NCBI GenBank assembly: GCA_021769425.1
Contig: JAETSX010000042.1
Coordinates: 1-32,310, forward strand
Direction of reading: 5' to 3'
Origin: Eubacterium sp.
Lineage (GTDB): Bacteria; Bacillota; Clostridia; Lachnospirales; Lachnospiraceae
DNA length: 32,310 nucleotides
This document shows, piece by piece, positions 1 to 6,789 of this stretch. Within the stretch, counting starts at the first letter, position 1; each line of letters starts with the position of its first letter. Under the pieces are notes generated by a model. The model had not been told where the DNA came from, did no database searches, and saw nothing but the letters and a program-made list of their open reading frames with translations. The position numbers were made by a program, and so were the translations under genes.

Positions 1-132
1 TTATCAGAAACTTATGAAAATGAAGGCTGGTTATAATAATAGAAGGTATTTGATGGTGCAAAAAATAGAATGTATAAATATAAAATGAACGAAAGTGTTA
101 AAAGCTAAATCTCTGAGAATTCCCAAAAAAGA

Positions 133-161
133 TTGACTTCTCTATGGTTTTGTGGTATTCT
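133..161 (+). promoter_or_regulatory. Sigma-A promoter of the rplU operon
   Basis: TTGACT (133-138) and TATTCT (156-161) are separated by exactly 17 bases and lie about 90 bases upstream of rplU. This is a near-consensus housekeeping promoter. It probably drives the whole plus-strand operon through rsfS, because no other equally good promoter is visible between those genes. Bases 1-132 hold no gene that I can support. Confidence 0.75.
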
Positions 162-164
162 TTA

Positions 165-240
165 TGAGTATGCCGCACAGTGAGGTTCCAAAGACTGCAG
201 CAATGCAGCGCCGTAACTGGCGAGTAATGATAATAGGAGG
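165..240 (+). promoter_or_regulatory. Probable L21 leader (ribosomal-protein autoregulatory 5' UTR)
   Basis: The transcribed leader between the promoter and rplU contains two adjacent hairpins. The first is CTGCA-gcaa-TGCAG (195-208), a 5-bp stem with a GNRA tetraloop. The second is CGCC-gtaact-GGCG (209-222). The AGGAGG ribosome binding site follows at 235-240. Structured L21 leaders upstream of rplU are known in Firmicutes, where L21 is thought to bind its own mRNA. The assignment rests on position and hairpins; no covariance search was run. Confidence 0.55.
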
Positions 241-248
241 TGTGCCAT

Positions 249-554
249 ATGTACGCAATTATAGCAACAGGTGGTAAACAGTACAAAGTATCCGAAGGCG
301 ATATCATTACCATTGAAAAGCTTGGTCTGGAAGCTGGTGAAAAAGTTACTTTTGATGACGTTCTGGCAGTAAGCGACGGTTCTCTGAAAGTTGGAGCAGA
401 TACATCCAATGCAACCGTAGAGGCTTCTGTAGTAGCAAACGGAAGAGGCAAGAAAGTCATCGTTTACAAGTATAAGAGAAAAACCGGTTACCATAAGAAG
501 AACGGACACAGACAGTCTTTCACCAAAGTAAAAATTGAAAAGATTAATGGCTGA
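249..554 (+). CDS. rplU: 50S ribosomal protein L21
   Basis: The 101-residue product begins [18 protein letters not shown], the classic L21 N-terminus, and ends in a basic tail rich in K, R and H with the sequence [20 protein letters not shown], typical for rRNA binding. Length matches the family (about 102). L21 is a primary 23S rRNA-binding protein of the large subunit. A GTG at 240 lies in frame upstream, but ATG 249 is preferred because AGGAGG at 235-240 sits 8 bases before it and the L21 alignment starts there. It is the first gene of the operon and is followed by prp and rpmA, the conserved Firmicutes order. Confidence 0.97.
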   Translation: MYAIIATGGKQYKVSEGDIITIEKLGLEAGEKVTFDDVLAVSDGSLKVGADTSNATVEASVVANGRGKKVIVYKYKRKTGYHKKNGHRQSFTKVKIEKING

Positions 555-568
555 CCGTATGAATTGTT

Positions 569-898
569 ATGATTAAAATAACGGTTTATAAAAACAGTGA
601 ACAGGAATACACAGCGTTTCATTGCATTGGACATGCAGAATATGCAGAACCAGGAGAAGACATTGTCTGCGCCGCTGTTTCCGTACTGGTGATCAATACC
701 GTTAATTCCATAGAGACGCTATTGTCAGATGAATTTGACATTGTAACCGATTCAGAAAGCGGTCTGATTGATTTTTCCCTGAAAAAGGGATATTCCAGGG
801 AAGCTCTGCTGTTAATTCGTTCACTGGTCTTAGGATTACAGGGAATACAGAAAAGTTACGGAACCGATTATGTTACGCTTACATTTAAGGAGGTGTAG
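569..898 (+). CDS. prp: Ribosomal-processing cysteine protease Prp (YsxB family)
   Basis: This 109-residue protein lies between rplU and rpmA, the diagnostic place for Prp. The family cleaves the N-terminal extension of L27 before its incorporation into the ribosome. The catalytic pair is visible: His in the CIGHAEYAEPGEDI segment and Cys in DIVCAAVS, about 12 residues later. The substrate fits too: the downstream L27 starts with a short extension ending in LQFFA before HKKG. The stop codon (896-898) lies between the L27 ribosome binding site and its start, so the two genes are tightly packed. The start is ATG 569 with a weak ribosome binding site, suggesting translation depends partly on readthrough from rplU. 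Confidence 0.93.
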   Translation: MIKITVYKNSEQEYTAFHCIGHAEYAEPGEDIVCAAVSVLVINTVNSIETLLSDEFDIVTDSESGLIDFSLKKGYSREALLLIRSLVLGLQGIQKSYGTDYVTLTFKEV

Positions 899-901
899 AA
901 C

Positions 902-1192
902 ATGTTGAATATGAACCTTCAATTTTTCGCTCATAAAAAGGGAGTTGGATCTACCAAGAACGGAAGAGATTCCGAATCTAAGAGATTAGGTGCGAAAAGA
1001 GCTGACGGACAGTTTGTAAAAGCTGGAAATATTTTATACAGACAGCGCGGAACTAAGATTCATCCAGGCGTAAACGTTGGAAGAGGAGGCGATGATACCT
1101 TATTCGCCTTAGTTGACGGTGTTCTGAGATTTGAAAGAAAAGGAAGAAATAAGAAACAGGCTTCCGTATATCCAGTAGCAAGCAATGAATAA
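902..1192 (+). CDS. rpmA: 50S ribosomal protein L27 with Prp-cleaved N-terminal extension
   Basis: The 96-residue protein has the L27 core [20 protein letters not shown] followed by [16 protein letters not shown]27 sits near the peptidyl-transferase centre. The N-terminus [10 protein letters not shown] is the Firmicutes extension removed by Prp after FFA, exposing HKKG. AAGGAGG (889-895) overlaps the prp stop region and is well spaced from ATG 902; a second in-frame ATG at 911 would still keep the cleavage motif. No unusual residues are seen. Confidence 0.97.
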   Translation: MLNMNLQFFAHKKGVGSTKNGRDSESKRLGAKRADGQFVKAGNILYRQRGTKIHPGVNVGRGGDDTLFALVDGVLRFERKGRNKKQASVYPVASNE

Positions 1193-1236
1193 TATCTGCT
1201 GTCCACAGCAATCACAGATTTGCATGTAACGGATTG

Positions 1237-1264
1237 ATAGACTCGACTGTATAGCCGGGTCTAT
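1237..1264 (+). other. Hairpin in the rpmA-obg spacer
   Basis: ATAGACTCGACT and AGCCGGGTCTAT pair around a four-base loop, giving 10 Watson-Crick pairs, one G-U and one mismatch. TTCTTATA follows on the plus strand, so it could be a weak attenuator or an RNA processing site between rpmA and obg. There is no true U-run, so a strong terminator is unlikely. Confidence 0.4.
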
Positions 1265-1290
1265 TCTTATATCATAGGAAAGGCGGAAAT

Positions 1291-2577
1291 ATGTTTGCAG
1301 ACAGTGCAAAAATTATTATAAAATCCGGAAAAGGCGGAGATGGGCACGTCTCATTCCGGCGTGAAAAATATGTCCCAAACGGCGGGCCGGACGGCGGTGA
1401 CGGCGGCCGGGGCGGCGACCTGATTTTTCAGGTAGATGAAGGTTTAAATACTCTGGGCGATTTCAGGCACCGCAGAAAATATGCCGCTGAAAACGGCGAA
1501 GACGGAAAGAAACGTAACTGCCATGGGAAGAACGGAGAAGACCTGGTGGTAAAAGTCCCTGCCGGAACCATCGTCCGGGACGCTGAAAGCGACAAAGTAA
1601 TTGCCGATCTGTCAGGAGACAACACCAGGCAGATCATTTTAAAAGGCGGAAAGGGAGGTCTTGGCAATCAGCATTTCGCAACCTCTACCATGCAGGCGCC
1701 CAAATACGCACAGCCCGGACAGCCCGGAATCGAACTGGAAGTCCGGCTGGAATTAAAGGTAATTGCAGACGTTGGATTAGTCGGATTCCCCAACGTAGGG
1801 AAGTCCACCCTCTTATCCCGGGTCACCAATGCCCGCCCTAAAATTGCAAATTATCATTTTACCACATTAAATCCCAACCTGGGCGTGGTAGATTTAGAGG
1901 ATGCCGGCGGATTTGTCATTGCGGATATCCCAGGCCTGATTGAAGGCGCATCCCAAGGAGTCGGACTGGGACATGCATTTTTAAAACACATTGAGCGCAC
2001 CAAAGTCATGATTCATATTGTGGACGCAGCTTCGGTGGAAGGAAGAGATCCCATCGCAGATATCTATGCCATCAATCAGGAATTAGAAAACTACAATCCG
2101 GAATTGTTAAGAAAGCCCCAGGTCATTGCAGCGAATAAAATTGACGCCATTTACGATGAATCAGAAAGCGCATTGCCTGCATTGAAAAAGGAATTTGAGT
2201 CTCAGGGCATTTTGGTATTTCCCATATCTGCAGTCAGCGGCCAGGGCGTAAAGGAATTGTTATACCACGTCAGTGAGCTTCTGTCACAGACAGATAGCGC
2301 CCCTGTGGTTTATGAACAGGAATTTTTCCCGGAAACAATGGTATTCCAAGAAGAAGCTTATACCGTAACATACAATGAAAAAGACAATGTATATGTGGCA
2401 GAAGGACCGAAAATTGAAAAAATGCTGGGCTATACCAACATTGACTCAGAAAAAGGTTTCCTGTTTTTCCAAAAATTTCTGCGGGATCAGGGGATTCTGG
2501 AGGATTTGGAAAAAGCAGGCATCTCAGAGGGCGATACTGTGCGCATGTACGGTCTGGAATTTGATTATTACAAATAG
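1291..2577 (+). CDS. obg: GTPase Obg (ribosome assembly / stress GTPase)
   Basis: The 428-residue protein has all three Obg parts. The glycine-rich Obg fold occupies about residues 1-158 (many GG repeats, for example GGPDGGDGGRGG). The G domain follows, with the P-loop GFPNVGKST at 165-173, the G3 motif DIPGLIEG at 212-219 and NKID at 282-285. The C-terminal OCT domain spans about 345-428. Obg proteins bind 50S precursors and act in ribosome assembly, the stringent response and, in Bacillus, sporulation and the general stress response. It starts at ATG 1291 after GGAAAGGCGG. Its last codons are duplicated in frame just after the stop (see the repeat entry). Confidence 0.97.
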   Translation: MFADSAKIIIKSGKGGDGHVSFRREKYVPNGGPDGGDGGRGGDLIFQVDEGLNTLGDFRHRRKYAAENGEDGKKRNCHGKNGEDLVVKVPAGTIVRDAESDKVIADLSGDNTRQIILKGGKGGLGNQHFATSTMQAPKYAQPGQPGIELEVRLELKVIADVGLVGFPNVGKSTLLSRVTNARPKIANYHFTTLNPNLGVVDLEDAGGFVIADIPGLIEGASQGVGLGHAFLKHIERTKVMIHIVDAASVEGRDPIADIYAINQELENYNPELLRKPQVIAANKIDAIYDESESALPALKKEFESQGILVFPISAVSGQGVKELLYHVSELLSQTDSAPVVYEQEFFPETMVFQEEAYTVTYNEKDNVYVAEGPKIEKMLGYTNIDSEKGFLFFQKFLRDQGILEDLEKAGISEGDTVRMYGLEFDYYK

Positions 2578-2609
2578 TGCATGGGCCTGGAATTTGATGA
2601 TTGCAAATA
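2539..2609 (+). repeat. Tandem duplication of the obg 3' end
   Basis: The last codons of obg (GLEFDYYK then stop, ending at 2577) are followed by a diverged copy that would read MGLEFDDCK and then stop, in the same frame. The shared block is CTGGAATTTGAT plus flanking bases, and the period is about 33-36. The second copy lies outside the gene, in the spacer before yhbY, and looks like a slippage or unequal-crossover scar. Confidence 0.8.
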
Positions 2610-2633
2610 ACCTCTGCCAGAAAGGAATATACT

Positions 2634-2930
2634 ATGACTATCACAAGTAAACAACGCGCTTATTTAAAAAGCCTTGCCAGCAATATTACCCCGATTTTTC
2701 AGGTAGGAAAAGCAAGCCTGACGCCGGAACTGGTAAATGCAGTAAGTGAGGCATTGGAAAAACGGGAATTAATCAAACTTTCCGTATTGAAAAATTGCTT
2801 TGACGATCCCAATGAACTTGCAGACACCATGGCGAAACGCACCAAATCGCAGGTGGTCCAGGTCATTGGAAAGAAAATTATTTTGTACCGCCCAGCCAAA
2901 AATGATCCAAAAATTCAATTACCCAAATAA
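2634..2930 (+). CDS. yhbY: YhbY-type CRM-domain RNA-binding protein
   Basis: The 98-residue product MTITSKQRAYLKSLASNITP continues with FQVGKASLTPELVNAVSEALEKRELIK, the one-domain CRM (YhbY) fold associated with pre-50S ribosomal particles. The GxxG-like GKASL loop and the basic KRTKSQVVQVIGKKIILYRP end are typical. The start is ATG 2634, preceded by AAAGGA; the longer frame from TTG 2601 runs into the duplicated obg tail and is rejected. The position between obg and nadD is conserved in Firmicutes. Confidence 0.93.
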   Translation: MTITSKQRAYLKSLASNITPIFQVGKASLTPELVNAVSEALEKRELIKLSVLKNCFDDPNELADTMAKRTKSQVVQVIGKKIILYRPAKNDPKIQLPK

Positions 2931-2941
2931 AGGACCCCGGA

Positions 2942-3574
2942 ATGAGCAGAGGAACCACACAAAGAATCGGCATTATGGGAGGGACTTTCGACCCCATCCA
3001 CTATGGGCATTTAATGATCGCGGAAAATGCCAGAGAACAATTTGATCTGAATCAGGTATTGTTTATCCCAACCGGGCAATCTCCCCACAAGCAGAAGCAG
3101 TACGTAACGGAGCCTGTACACCGCTGCAGGATGGTTACCCTGGCAATTGCAGACAATCCCAAATTTGCCATAGAGCAAATAGAAGTGGAAAGCCCGGTCA
3201 CCAACTACACTTATCTTACACTGGAAAAATTAAAATACCGCTATGCATCTGCAGAATTATTCTTTATTCTGGGCGCGGATTCCCTGTTTGATTTTGAACG
3301 TTGGAAAGAGCCGGCAGCTATTGTAAAAAACTGCTGTATTCTGGCTGCTTATCGCAAACATAAACATCAGGAAAAATTTTTCCAGAAAATTGATGAGTTA
3401 AATCAAAAATATCCCGGAAAATTCTTTCCCCTGGATACGCCGAACCTGGAGGTTTCCTCCCGGGATATCCGACACCGCCTGCAATATGGAAGAACCATAC
3501 GTTATCTTGTCCCCAAGGAAGTGGAAGAGTATATCCGGATATATCATCTGTATGAAAGTGCAGACAGAGCCTGA
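2942..3574 (+). CDS. nadD: Nicotinate-nucleotide adenylyltransferase
   Basis: This enzyme adenylates nicotinate mononucleotide to deamido-NAD in NAD synthesis, in the cytoplasm. The 210-residue sequence carries the nucleotidyltransferase signature GGTFDPIHYGH at residues 13-23, the substrate region FIPTGQSPHK at 41-50 and the C-terminal SSRDIR motif at 172-177, equivalent to the family ISSTxIR. Length matches the family. The start ATG 2942 lies 11 bases after the yhbY stop, so it is co-translated in the operon. YqeK follows, as in Bacillus. Confidence 0.96.
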   Translation: MSRGTTQRIGIMGGTFDPIHYGHLMIAENAREQFDLNQVLFIPTGQSPHKQKQYVTEPVHRCRMVTLAIADNPKFAIEQIEVESPVTNYTYLTLEKLKYRYASAELFFILGADSLFDFERWKEPAAIVKNCCILAAYRKHKHQEKFFQKIDELNQKYPGKFFPLDTPNLEVSSRDIRHRLQYGRTIRYLVPKEVEEYIRIYHLYESADRA

Positions 3575-3609
3575 AGCAGAAAACCTTTGTAGGAAGGAGT
3601 AAGCAAAAC

Positions 3610-4182
3610 ATGAAACGGGCAGAAATTGAAAAAAAATTAAAAAAAGAACTGGATAAAGAACGGTACACTCATACCATCGGCGTGATGTATACGGCAGCAG
3701 CCCTTGCCATGGCCCACCAGTGCAATCTGGAACAGGCCATCTATGCAGGTCTGCTGCATGACTGCGCAAAATGTATCTCAAACCATGATAAGTTAAAACT
3801 GTGTAAAAAGCATAAAATTCCTGTTTCTCTCTCAGAAGAGAAGAGTCCCTTTCTTCTCCATGCAAAGCTGGGCGCTTATTTTGCCAGAAAATTGTATCAA
3901 GTGGAAGATGAAGAAATCCTTCATGCCATCCAGGTTCACACAACCGGCGAACCGGAAATGAATACATTGGATAAAATCATCTATATTGCAGACTATATTG
4001 AACCCAATCGGGCCAAAGCGCCGAATCTGGAGATTGTAAGGAAACTGGCCTTTGAAGATCTGGATCAGGCCATGTTAAAAATCTTGTCAGATACCCTGCA
4101 TTATCTGGAAAAAAAGGGCGGCGAAATTGATCCCCTGACCCTGGAAACCTACCAATATTTTCTAAAGAAACTGTCAACCTGA
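3610..4182 (+). CDS. yqeK: HD-domain hydrolase YqeK (probable Ap4A hydrolase)
   Basis: The 190-residue HD-superfamily protein has its metal-binding residues at His21 (RYTHTIGV), His50-Asp51 (GLLHDCAK), the HAKLGAYFA helix and the later IIYIADYIEPNR segment. YqeK proteins of Gram-positive bacteria hydrolyse diadenosine tetraphosphate symmetrically to ADP. It lies directly between nadD and rsfS, the usual context. The start ATG 3610 follows GGAAGGAG. No missing metal ligands are seen. Confidence 0.92.
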   Translation: MKRAEIEKKLKKELDKERYTHTIGVMYTAAALAMAHQCNLEQAIYAGLLHDCAKCISNHDKLKLCKKHKIPVSLSEEKSPFLLHAKLGAYFARKLYQVEDEEILHAIQVHTTGEPEMNTLDKIIYIADYIEPNRAKAPNLEIVRKLAFEDLDQAMLKILSDTLHYLEKKGGEIDPLTLETYQYFLKKLST

Positions 4183-4203
4183 TTCCATACAAGGAGGTAA
4201 ATT

Positions 4204-4554
4204 ATGGATATTTCCCGAGAAATGGCAAAAATTGCCTGCCAGGCGCTAAATGCGAAAAAAGCGGAAGAAGTCCGCGTGATTGACATCAGTGAGATTTCAC
4301 CCCTTGCAGATTACTTCGTAATTGCAACAGGAACAAACACCAACCAAATCCAGGCTATGGTAGACGCCGTAGAAGAAGAACTGGGCAAACAGGGCCATAC
4401 TGCCAAGCAAATTGAAGGAACCAGAAACTCCAGTTGGATCCTCATGGATTACAGAGATATTATTGTCCATATCTTTTCAAAAGAAGATCGGCTCTTCTAT
4501 GATCTGGAACGTATCTGGACAGATGGTAAAAAAATCGAAGTGGAAGAACTGTAG
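4204..4554 (+). CDS. rsfS: Ribosomal silencing factor RsfS
   Basis: The 116-residue protein matches RsfS (DUF143/Iojap) along its full length: DISEISPLADYFVIATGTN, then the QIEGTRNSSWILMDYRDIIVHIF segment and a DRLFYDLERIW tail. RsfS binds L14 and blocks 30S/50S joining when nutrients are low. AAGGAGG before ATG 4204 is strong. It is the last recognisable gene of the operon; a large repeat element begins four bases after its stop. Confidence 0.96.
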   Translation: MDISREMAKIACQALNAKKAEEVRVIDISEISPLADYFVIATGTNTNQIQAMVDAVEEELGKQGHTAKQIEGTRNSSWILMDYRDIIVHIFSKEDRLFYDLERIWTDGKKIEVEEL

Positions 4555-4557
4555 TTC

Positions 4558-4760
4558 TTTCTCTGAGAGCGCTGTTTCACAAACGCAGGCAACGGTGGCC
4601 TGGCAGGCCTGAAGTGAGGACCGGAACATCCGCGCTGTTTCACAAACGCAGGCAGCGGTGGCCTGGCAGGCCTGAGAACCAGGACATCCGCGCTATTTCA
4701 CAAACGCAGGCATAGCGGTGGCTGCTACGCTGAGGCTTGGGAAGCAGCGCTCTCAGAAAA
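4558..4760. repeat. Three tandem 58-70 bp units inside a 13-bp inverted repeat
   Basis: Units start at 4569, 4632 and 4690, each beginning GCGCT(G/A)TTTCACAAACGCAGGCA. The first two continue with GGTGGCCTGGCAGGCCTG, itself a small palindrome; the third diverges. The whole block is bounded by TCTGAGAGCGCTG (4562-4574) and its perfect complement CAGCGCTCTCAGA (4745-4757). It fills the spacer between convergent rsfS and lexA. No U-run follows either arm, so it is not a classic terminator. It resembles a REP-like or MITE-like element. Confidence 0.75.
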
Positions 4761-4832
4761 ATAGGCCAGCAAAATATAAGGTTATTTCGCGTGGGTGATC
4801 CTAGAAAACGACACTCACTCCGAGTACACTGC

Positions 4833-5450
4833 TTACTGGAAAAAGCGGAACACGCCAAACACTTTTCCGAGAATCGTGCATTCATCTACAATAATCGGTT
4901 CCATGGAATCATTTTCCGGCTGCAGGCGATAATATCCCTCTTCCTTATAAAATGTCTTCACGGTAGCGGAATCGTCAATCAATGCAACCACCATATCTCC
5001 ATTAGAAGCAGTGGACTGACGCTGAACTAAAATATTGTCTCCGTCAAAAATCCCAGCGTTCACCATGCTTTCCCCTTTTACCCGCAGCATAAATGCCTCT
5101 TCCTTCGGCATAAATTCAGAAGGAACCGGAAAATAGGCTTCGATATTCTCTACGGCCAGCAATGGCTGTCCTGCCGCAACACGCCCGATCAAAGGCACAT
5201 TCACAACTTCGCGACGGACCAGATTAAAGGTATCGTCAATAATCTCAATGGCTCTCGGCTTCGTGGGATCTCTGCGGATGTATCCGTTCTTCTCCAATGT
5301 CTCCAAATGAGAGTGCACAGAAGAAGTAGATTTCAAATGAACTGCTTCACAGATATCCCGCACTGCCGGCGGATATCCCCGGTTTAATATTTCACTCTTA
5401 ATGTATTCTAAAATCTCTTTCTGCTTATCGCTAATCTTTCCATACGCCAT
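4833..5450 (-). CDS. lexA: LexA repressor (SOS master regulator)
   Basis: The 205-residue protein has an N-terminal winged helix (about 1-65; [16 protein letters not shown], then [20 protein letters not shown]) and a C-terminal S24 peptidase domain. The self-cleavage bond Ala93-Gly94 lies in VAAGQP, the catalytic Ser128 in KGESMVN and the catalytic Lys165 in SATVKTF. RecA-stimulated autocleavage lifts repression of DNA-damage genes. The gene is divergent from the YneA-like gene, and SOS boxes lie between the two starts, so autorepression is likely. The start at 5450 has a CAGGAGG-type ribosome binding site (read on the minus strand). Confidence 0.97.
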   Translation of the reverse strand: MAYGKISDKQKEILEYIKSEILNRGYPPAVRDICEAVHLKSTSSVHSHLETLEKNGYIRRDPTKPRAIEIIDDTFNLVRREVVNVPLIGRVAAGQPLLAVENIEAYFPVPSEFMPKEEAFMLRVKGESMVNAGIFDGDNILVQRQSTASNGDMVVALIDDSATVKTFYKEEGYYRLQPENDSMEPIIVDECTILGKVFGVFRFFQ

Positions 5451-5529
5451 ACGCTTAACCTCCTGATCCTTATCCTAATTTCATATATTTATCATAACAC
5501 AAACTTTCTGAAAATTCAAACACATATTC

Positions 5530-5613
5530 CGAAAATTTGTTCGCAAATTTAATTGACAAATGTATGTTCTTAAATTATAATTTATATAAACAAATGTTCG
5601 GAAGATATGTTCG
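5530..5613. promoter_or_regulatory. Cluster of SOS boxes (LexA operators) in the lexA/yneA-like divergent region
   Basis: Compared with the Bacillus-type consensus CGAACRNRYGTTYG, I count these sites: CGAAAATTTGTTCG (5530-5543, 12/14), CAAATGTATGTTCT (5557-5570, 11/14), TAAACAAATGTTCG (5587-5600, 12/14) and GGAAGATATGTTCG (5600-5613, 12/14). The second overlaps the -35/spacer of the yneA-like promoter and the last two lie just downstream of its -10. That geometry would block transcription until LexA is cleaved. Confidence 0.8.
5553..5581 (+). promoter_or_regulatory. Consensus sigma-A promoter of the YneA-like gene
   Basis: TTGACA (5553-5558) and TATAAT (5576-5581) are both perfect hexamers with a 17-base spacer. 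A promoter this strong normally needs repression, which the surrounding SOS boxes supply. Confidence 0.85.
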
Positions 5614-5634
5614 TATTAAGGAGGGCGGAGAACT

Positions 5635-5979
5635 ATGAAGAATGGAAATTATGATAATACCGAAGGCTTTACGTTGACCTGGAAGACTTTAAGAATCCTG
5701 TTGTTTCTGACAATCCTTCTTTCTGGCTTTATTCTGGCAGGAATGTACCTGTTTTATTCCAATAACGCTGCAGCAGAAGAGAAGAAGCTCTGCAAAACCT
5801 ATACCAGTATTGAAATACGCCCGGGAGACAGCCTTTGGAGTATCGCAGCGGAATACATCACAGATGACTATGACAGCGTTCAGGATTACGTGAGAGAAAT
5901 CAAACGCTGGAACGGCCTTGAAACAGACGAGATCCATGCAGGCAGATTTTTAATTATACCGTATCATTTTTATCAGTAA
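5635..5979 (+). CDS. YneA-like SOS-induced cell-division inhibitor (TM + LysM)
   Basis: The 114-residue protein has a short cytoplasmic N-terminus, one membrane segment (about 20-43, LRILLFLTILLSGFILAGMY) and an extracytoplasmic LysM domain (about 58-112; SIEIRPGDSLWSIAAEYI, ending in HAGRFLIIPY). Bacillus YneA has the same build and is likewise divergent from lexA, where it delays septation after DNA damage. Identity by sequence is not claimed; the call rests on architecture, position and SOS boxes. It starts at ATG 5635 after AAGGAGGGCGG. A yneB-type resolvase, the next gene in Bacillus, is absent here. Confidence 0.8.
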   Translation: MKNGNYDNTEGFTLTWKTLRILLFLTILLSGFILAGMYLFYSNNAAAEEKKLCKTYTSIEIRPGDSLWSIAAEYITDDYDSVQDYVREIKRWNGLETDEIHAGRFLIIPYHFYQ

Positions 5980-5982
5980 TTA

Positions 5983-6011
5983 TTGTTTTTTTCAAAATGT
6001 TAGATTATAAT
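5983..6011 (+). promoter_or_regulatory. Probable promoter of dtd
   Basis: TTGTTT (5983-5988) and TATAAT (6006-6011) are spaced by 17 bases, about 50 bases before dtd. This suggests dtd has its own transcription start and is not only read from the SOS promoter. Confidence 0.55.
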
Positions 6012-6063
6012 AATGAAGATGCCCGCACACAGGAGAATGTAAAATTACAGACTGGAGACAATT

Positions 6064-6513
6064 ATGAGATTTATCATTCAACGGGTCACCCACGCAGAGG
6101 TTTGTGTCCATCAAAAGACAATCGGCAAGATAGAAAAAGGCTTTTTGGTATTTATTGGCATCCGTCAGGAAGATAATCAGGAAATTGCAGACAAGCTGAT
6201 ACGGAAATTGATAAATTTGCGTATTTTCGAAGATGAACATGGAAAGACCAATTTATCTTTGCAGGACGTTTCCGGTGAATTGTTGCTGATTTCCCAGTTT
6301 ACCTTATATGCCGATTGTAAAAAGGGAAACCGGCCTTCCTTTACCAGAGCCGGCGATCCTGTATTAGCGAATGCTTTATATGAATACATCATTGCAGAAT
6401 GCCGAAAACAGATTCCCAACGTCCAAACAGGTTCCTTTGGAGCCGATATGAAAATTTCTTTATTGAATGACGGACCTTTTACCATTTTTCTGGATTCTGA
6501 AGAAATCTGTTGA
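6064..6513 (+). CDS. dtd: D-aminoacyl-tRNA deacylase
   Basis: The enzyme removes D-amino acids mischarged onto tRNA. The 149-residue sequence has the DTD N-terminus [15 protein letters not shown], the catalytic-region motif [18 protein letters not shown] and the family C-terminal [11 protein letters not shown]. Length is normal (about 145-150). It starts at ATG 6064 after CTGGAGAC. Its TGA stop (6511-6513) is the first part of a TGAGCAT/ATGCTCA hairpin that opens the 77-bp repeat block. Confidence 0.96.
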   Translation: MRFIIQRVTHAEVCVHQKTIGKIEKGFLVFIGIRQEDNQEIADKLIRKLINLRIFEDEHGKTNLSLQDVSGELLLISQFTLYADCKKGNRPSFTRAGDPVLANALYEYIIAECRKQIPNVQTGSFGADMKISLLNDGPFTIFLDSEEIC

Positions 6514-6677
6514 GCATAGTAAAATCTATCATGCTCAGCCGGCCGTTTGACGGGCCGCATGGCCATCCATGCTATGGAAGTCGAAGACTTTCATAGTAAA
6601 CTCCCATCATGCTCAGCCTGTCGTGCGACGGGCCGCATGGCCATCCATGCTATGGAAGTCGAAGACTTTCATAGTAA
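6511..6677. repeat. Two 77/78-bp tandem repeats with strong internal hairpins
   Basis: Unit 1 is 6515-6591, unit 2 is 6592-6669, and a partial third copy (CATAGTAA) ends at 6677. Differences are confined to the first 40 bases of the unit. Each unit contains GGCC-gcat-GGCC and an 11-bp stem CTATGGAAGTC-gaa-GACTTTCATAG (one G-U). A TGAGCAT/ATGCTCA pair (6511-6537) starts the block at the dtd stop. An apparent 63-codon frame across it only reflects the repeats. Confidence 0.85.
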
Positions 6678-6690
6678 AGAGCCTCCACAC

Positions 6691-6728
6691 ATAACAGTTC
6701 GCGAAATGTTGATTTTACGAACTGTTAT
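6691..6728. other. loxP-like inverted repeat upstream of the recombinase (candidate recombination site)
   Basis: ATAACAGTTCG (6691-6701) and CGAACTGTTAT (6718-6728) are perfectly inverted. Extending inward gives 15-base arms with 13 matches around the 8-base centre ATGTTGAT (6706-6713). Arms of 11-15 bases around a 6-8 base centre are the geometry of tyrosine-recombinase sites such as dif and loxP. It ends 61 bases before the recombinase start. It could instead be an operator. Confidence 0.4.
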
Positions 6729-6789
6729 AAGAACCTAAGGCAAACGGCAACCCATATTTTATAATTTAGATTAGAGAGGAATTTCTTTT

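Noticed and set aside
1-36. Open frame ending TAA at 34-36 (11 codons from the window edge), possibly the tail of an upstream gene
   Set aside because: Too short to recognise; no family signature. It may be a real C-terminus but cannot be supported.
4569-4758. Short CRISPR-like array
   Set aside because: Units are contiguous tandem copies without unique spacers of constant length, and no cas genes are present.
4558-4760. Intrinsic terminator for rsfS or lexA
   Set aside because: The arms are 170 bases apart and no T-run follows in either direction; a repeat element is the better description.
6691-6728. SOS box upstream of the recombinase
   Set aside because: The CGAAC halves face the wrong way and are 16 bases apart, unlike the CGAAC-N4-GTTCG spacing seen at lexA.
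6547-6738. 63-codon open frame
   Set aside because: It runs through the two 77-bp repeats, repeating the same peptide, with no ribosome binding site; it is a by-product of the repeat.
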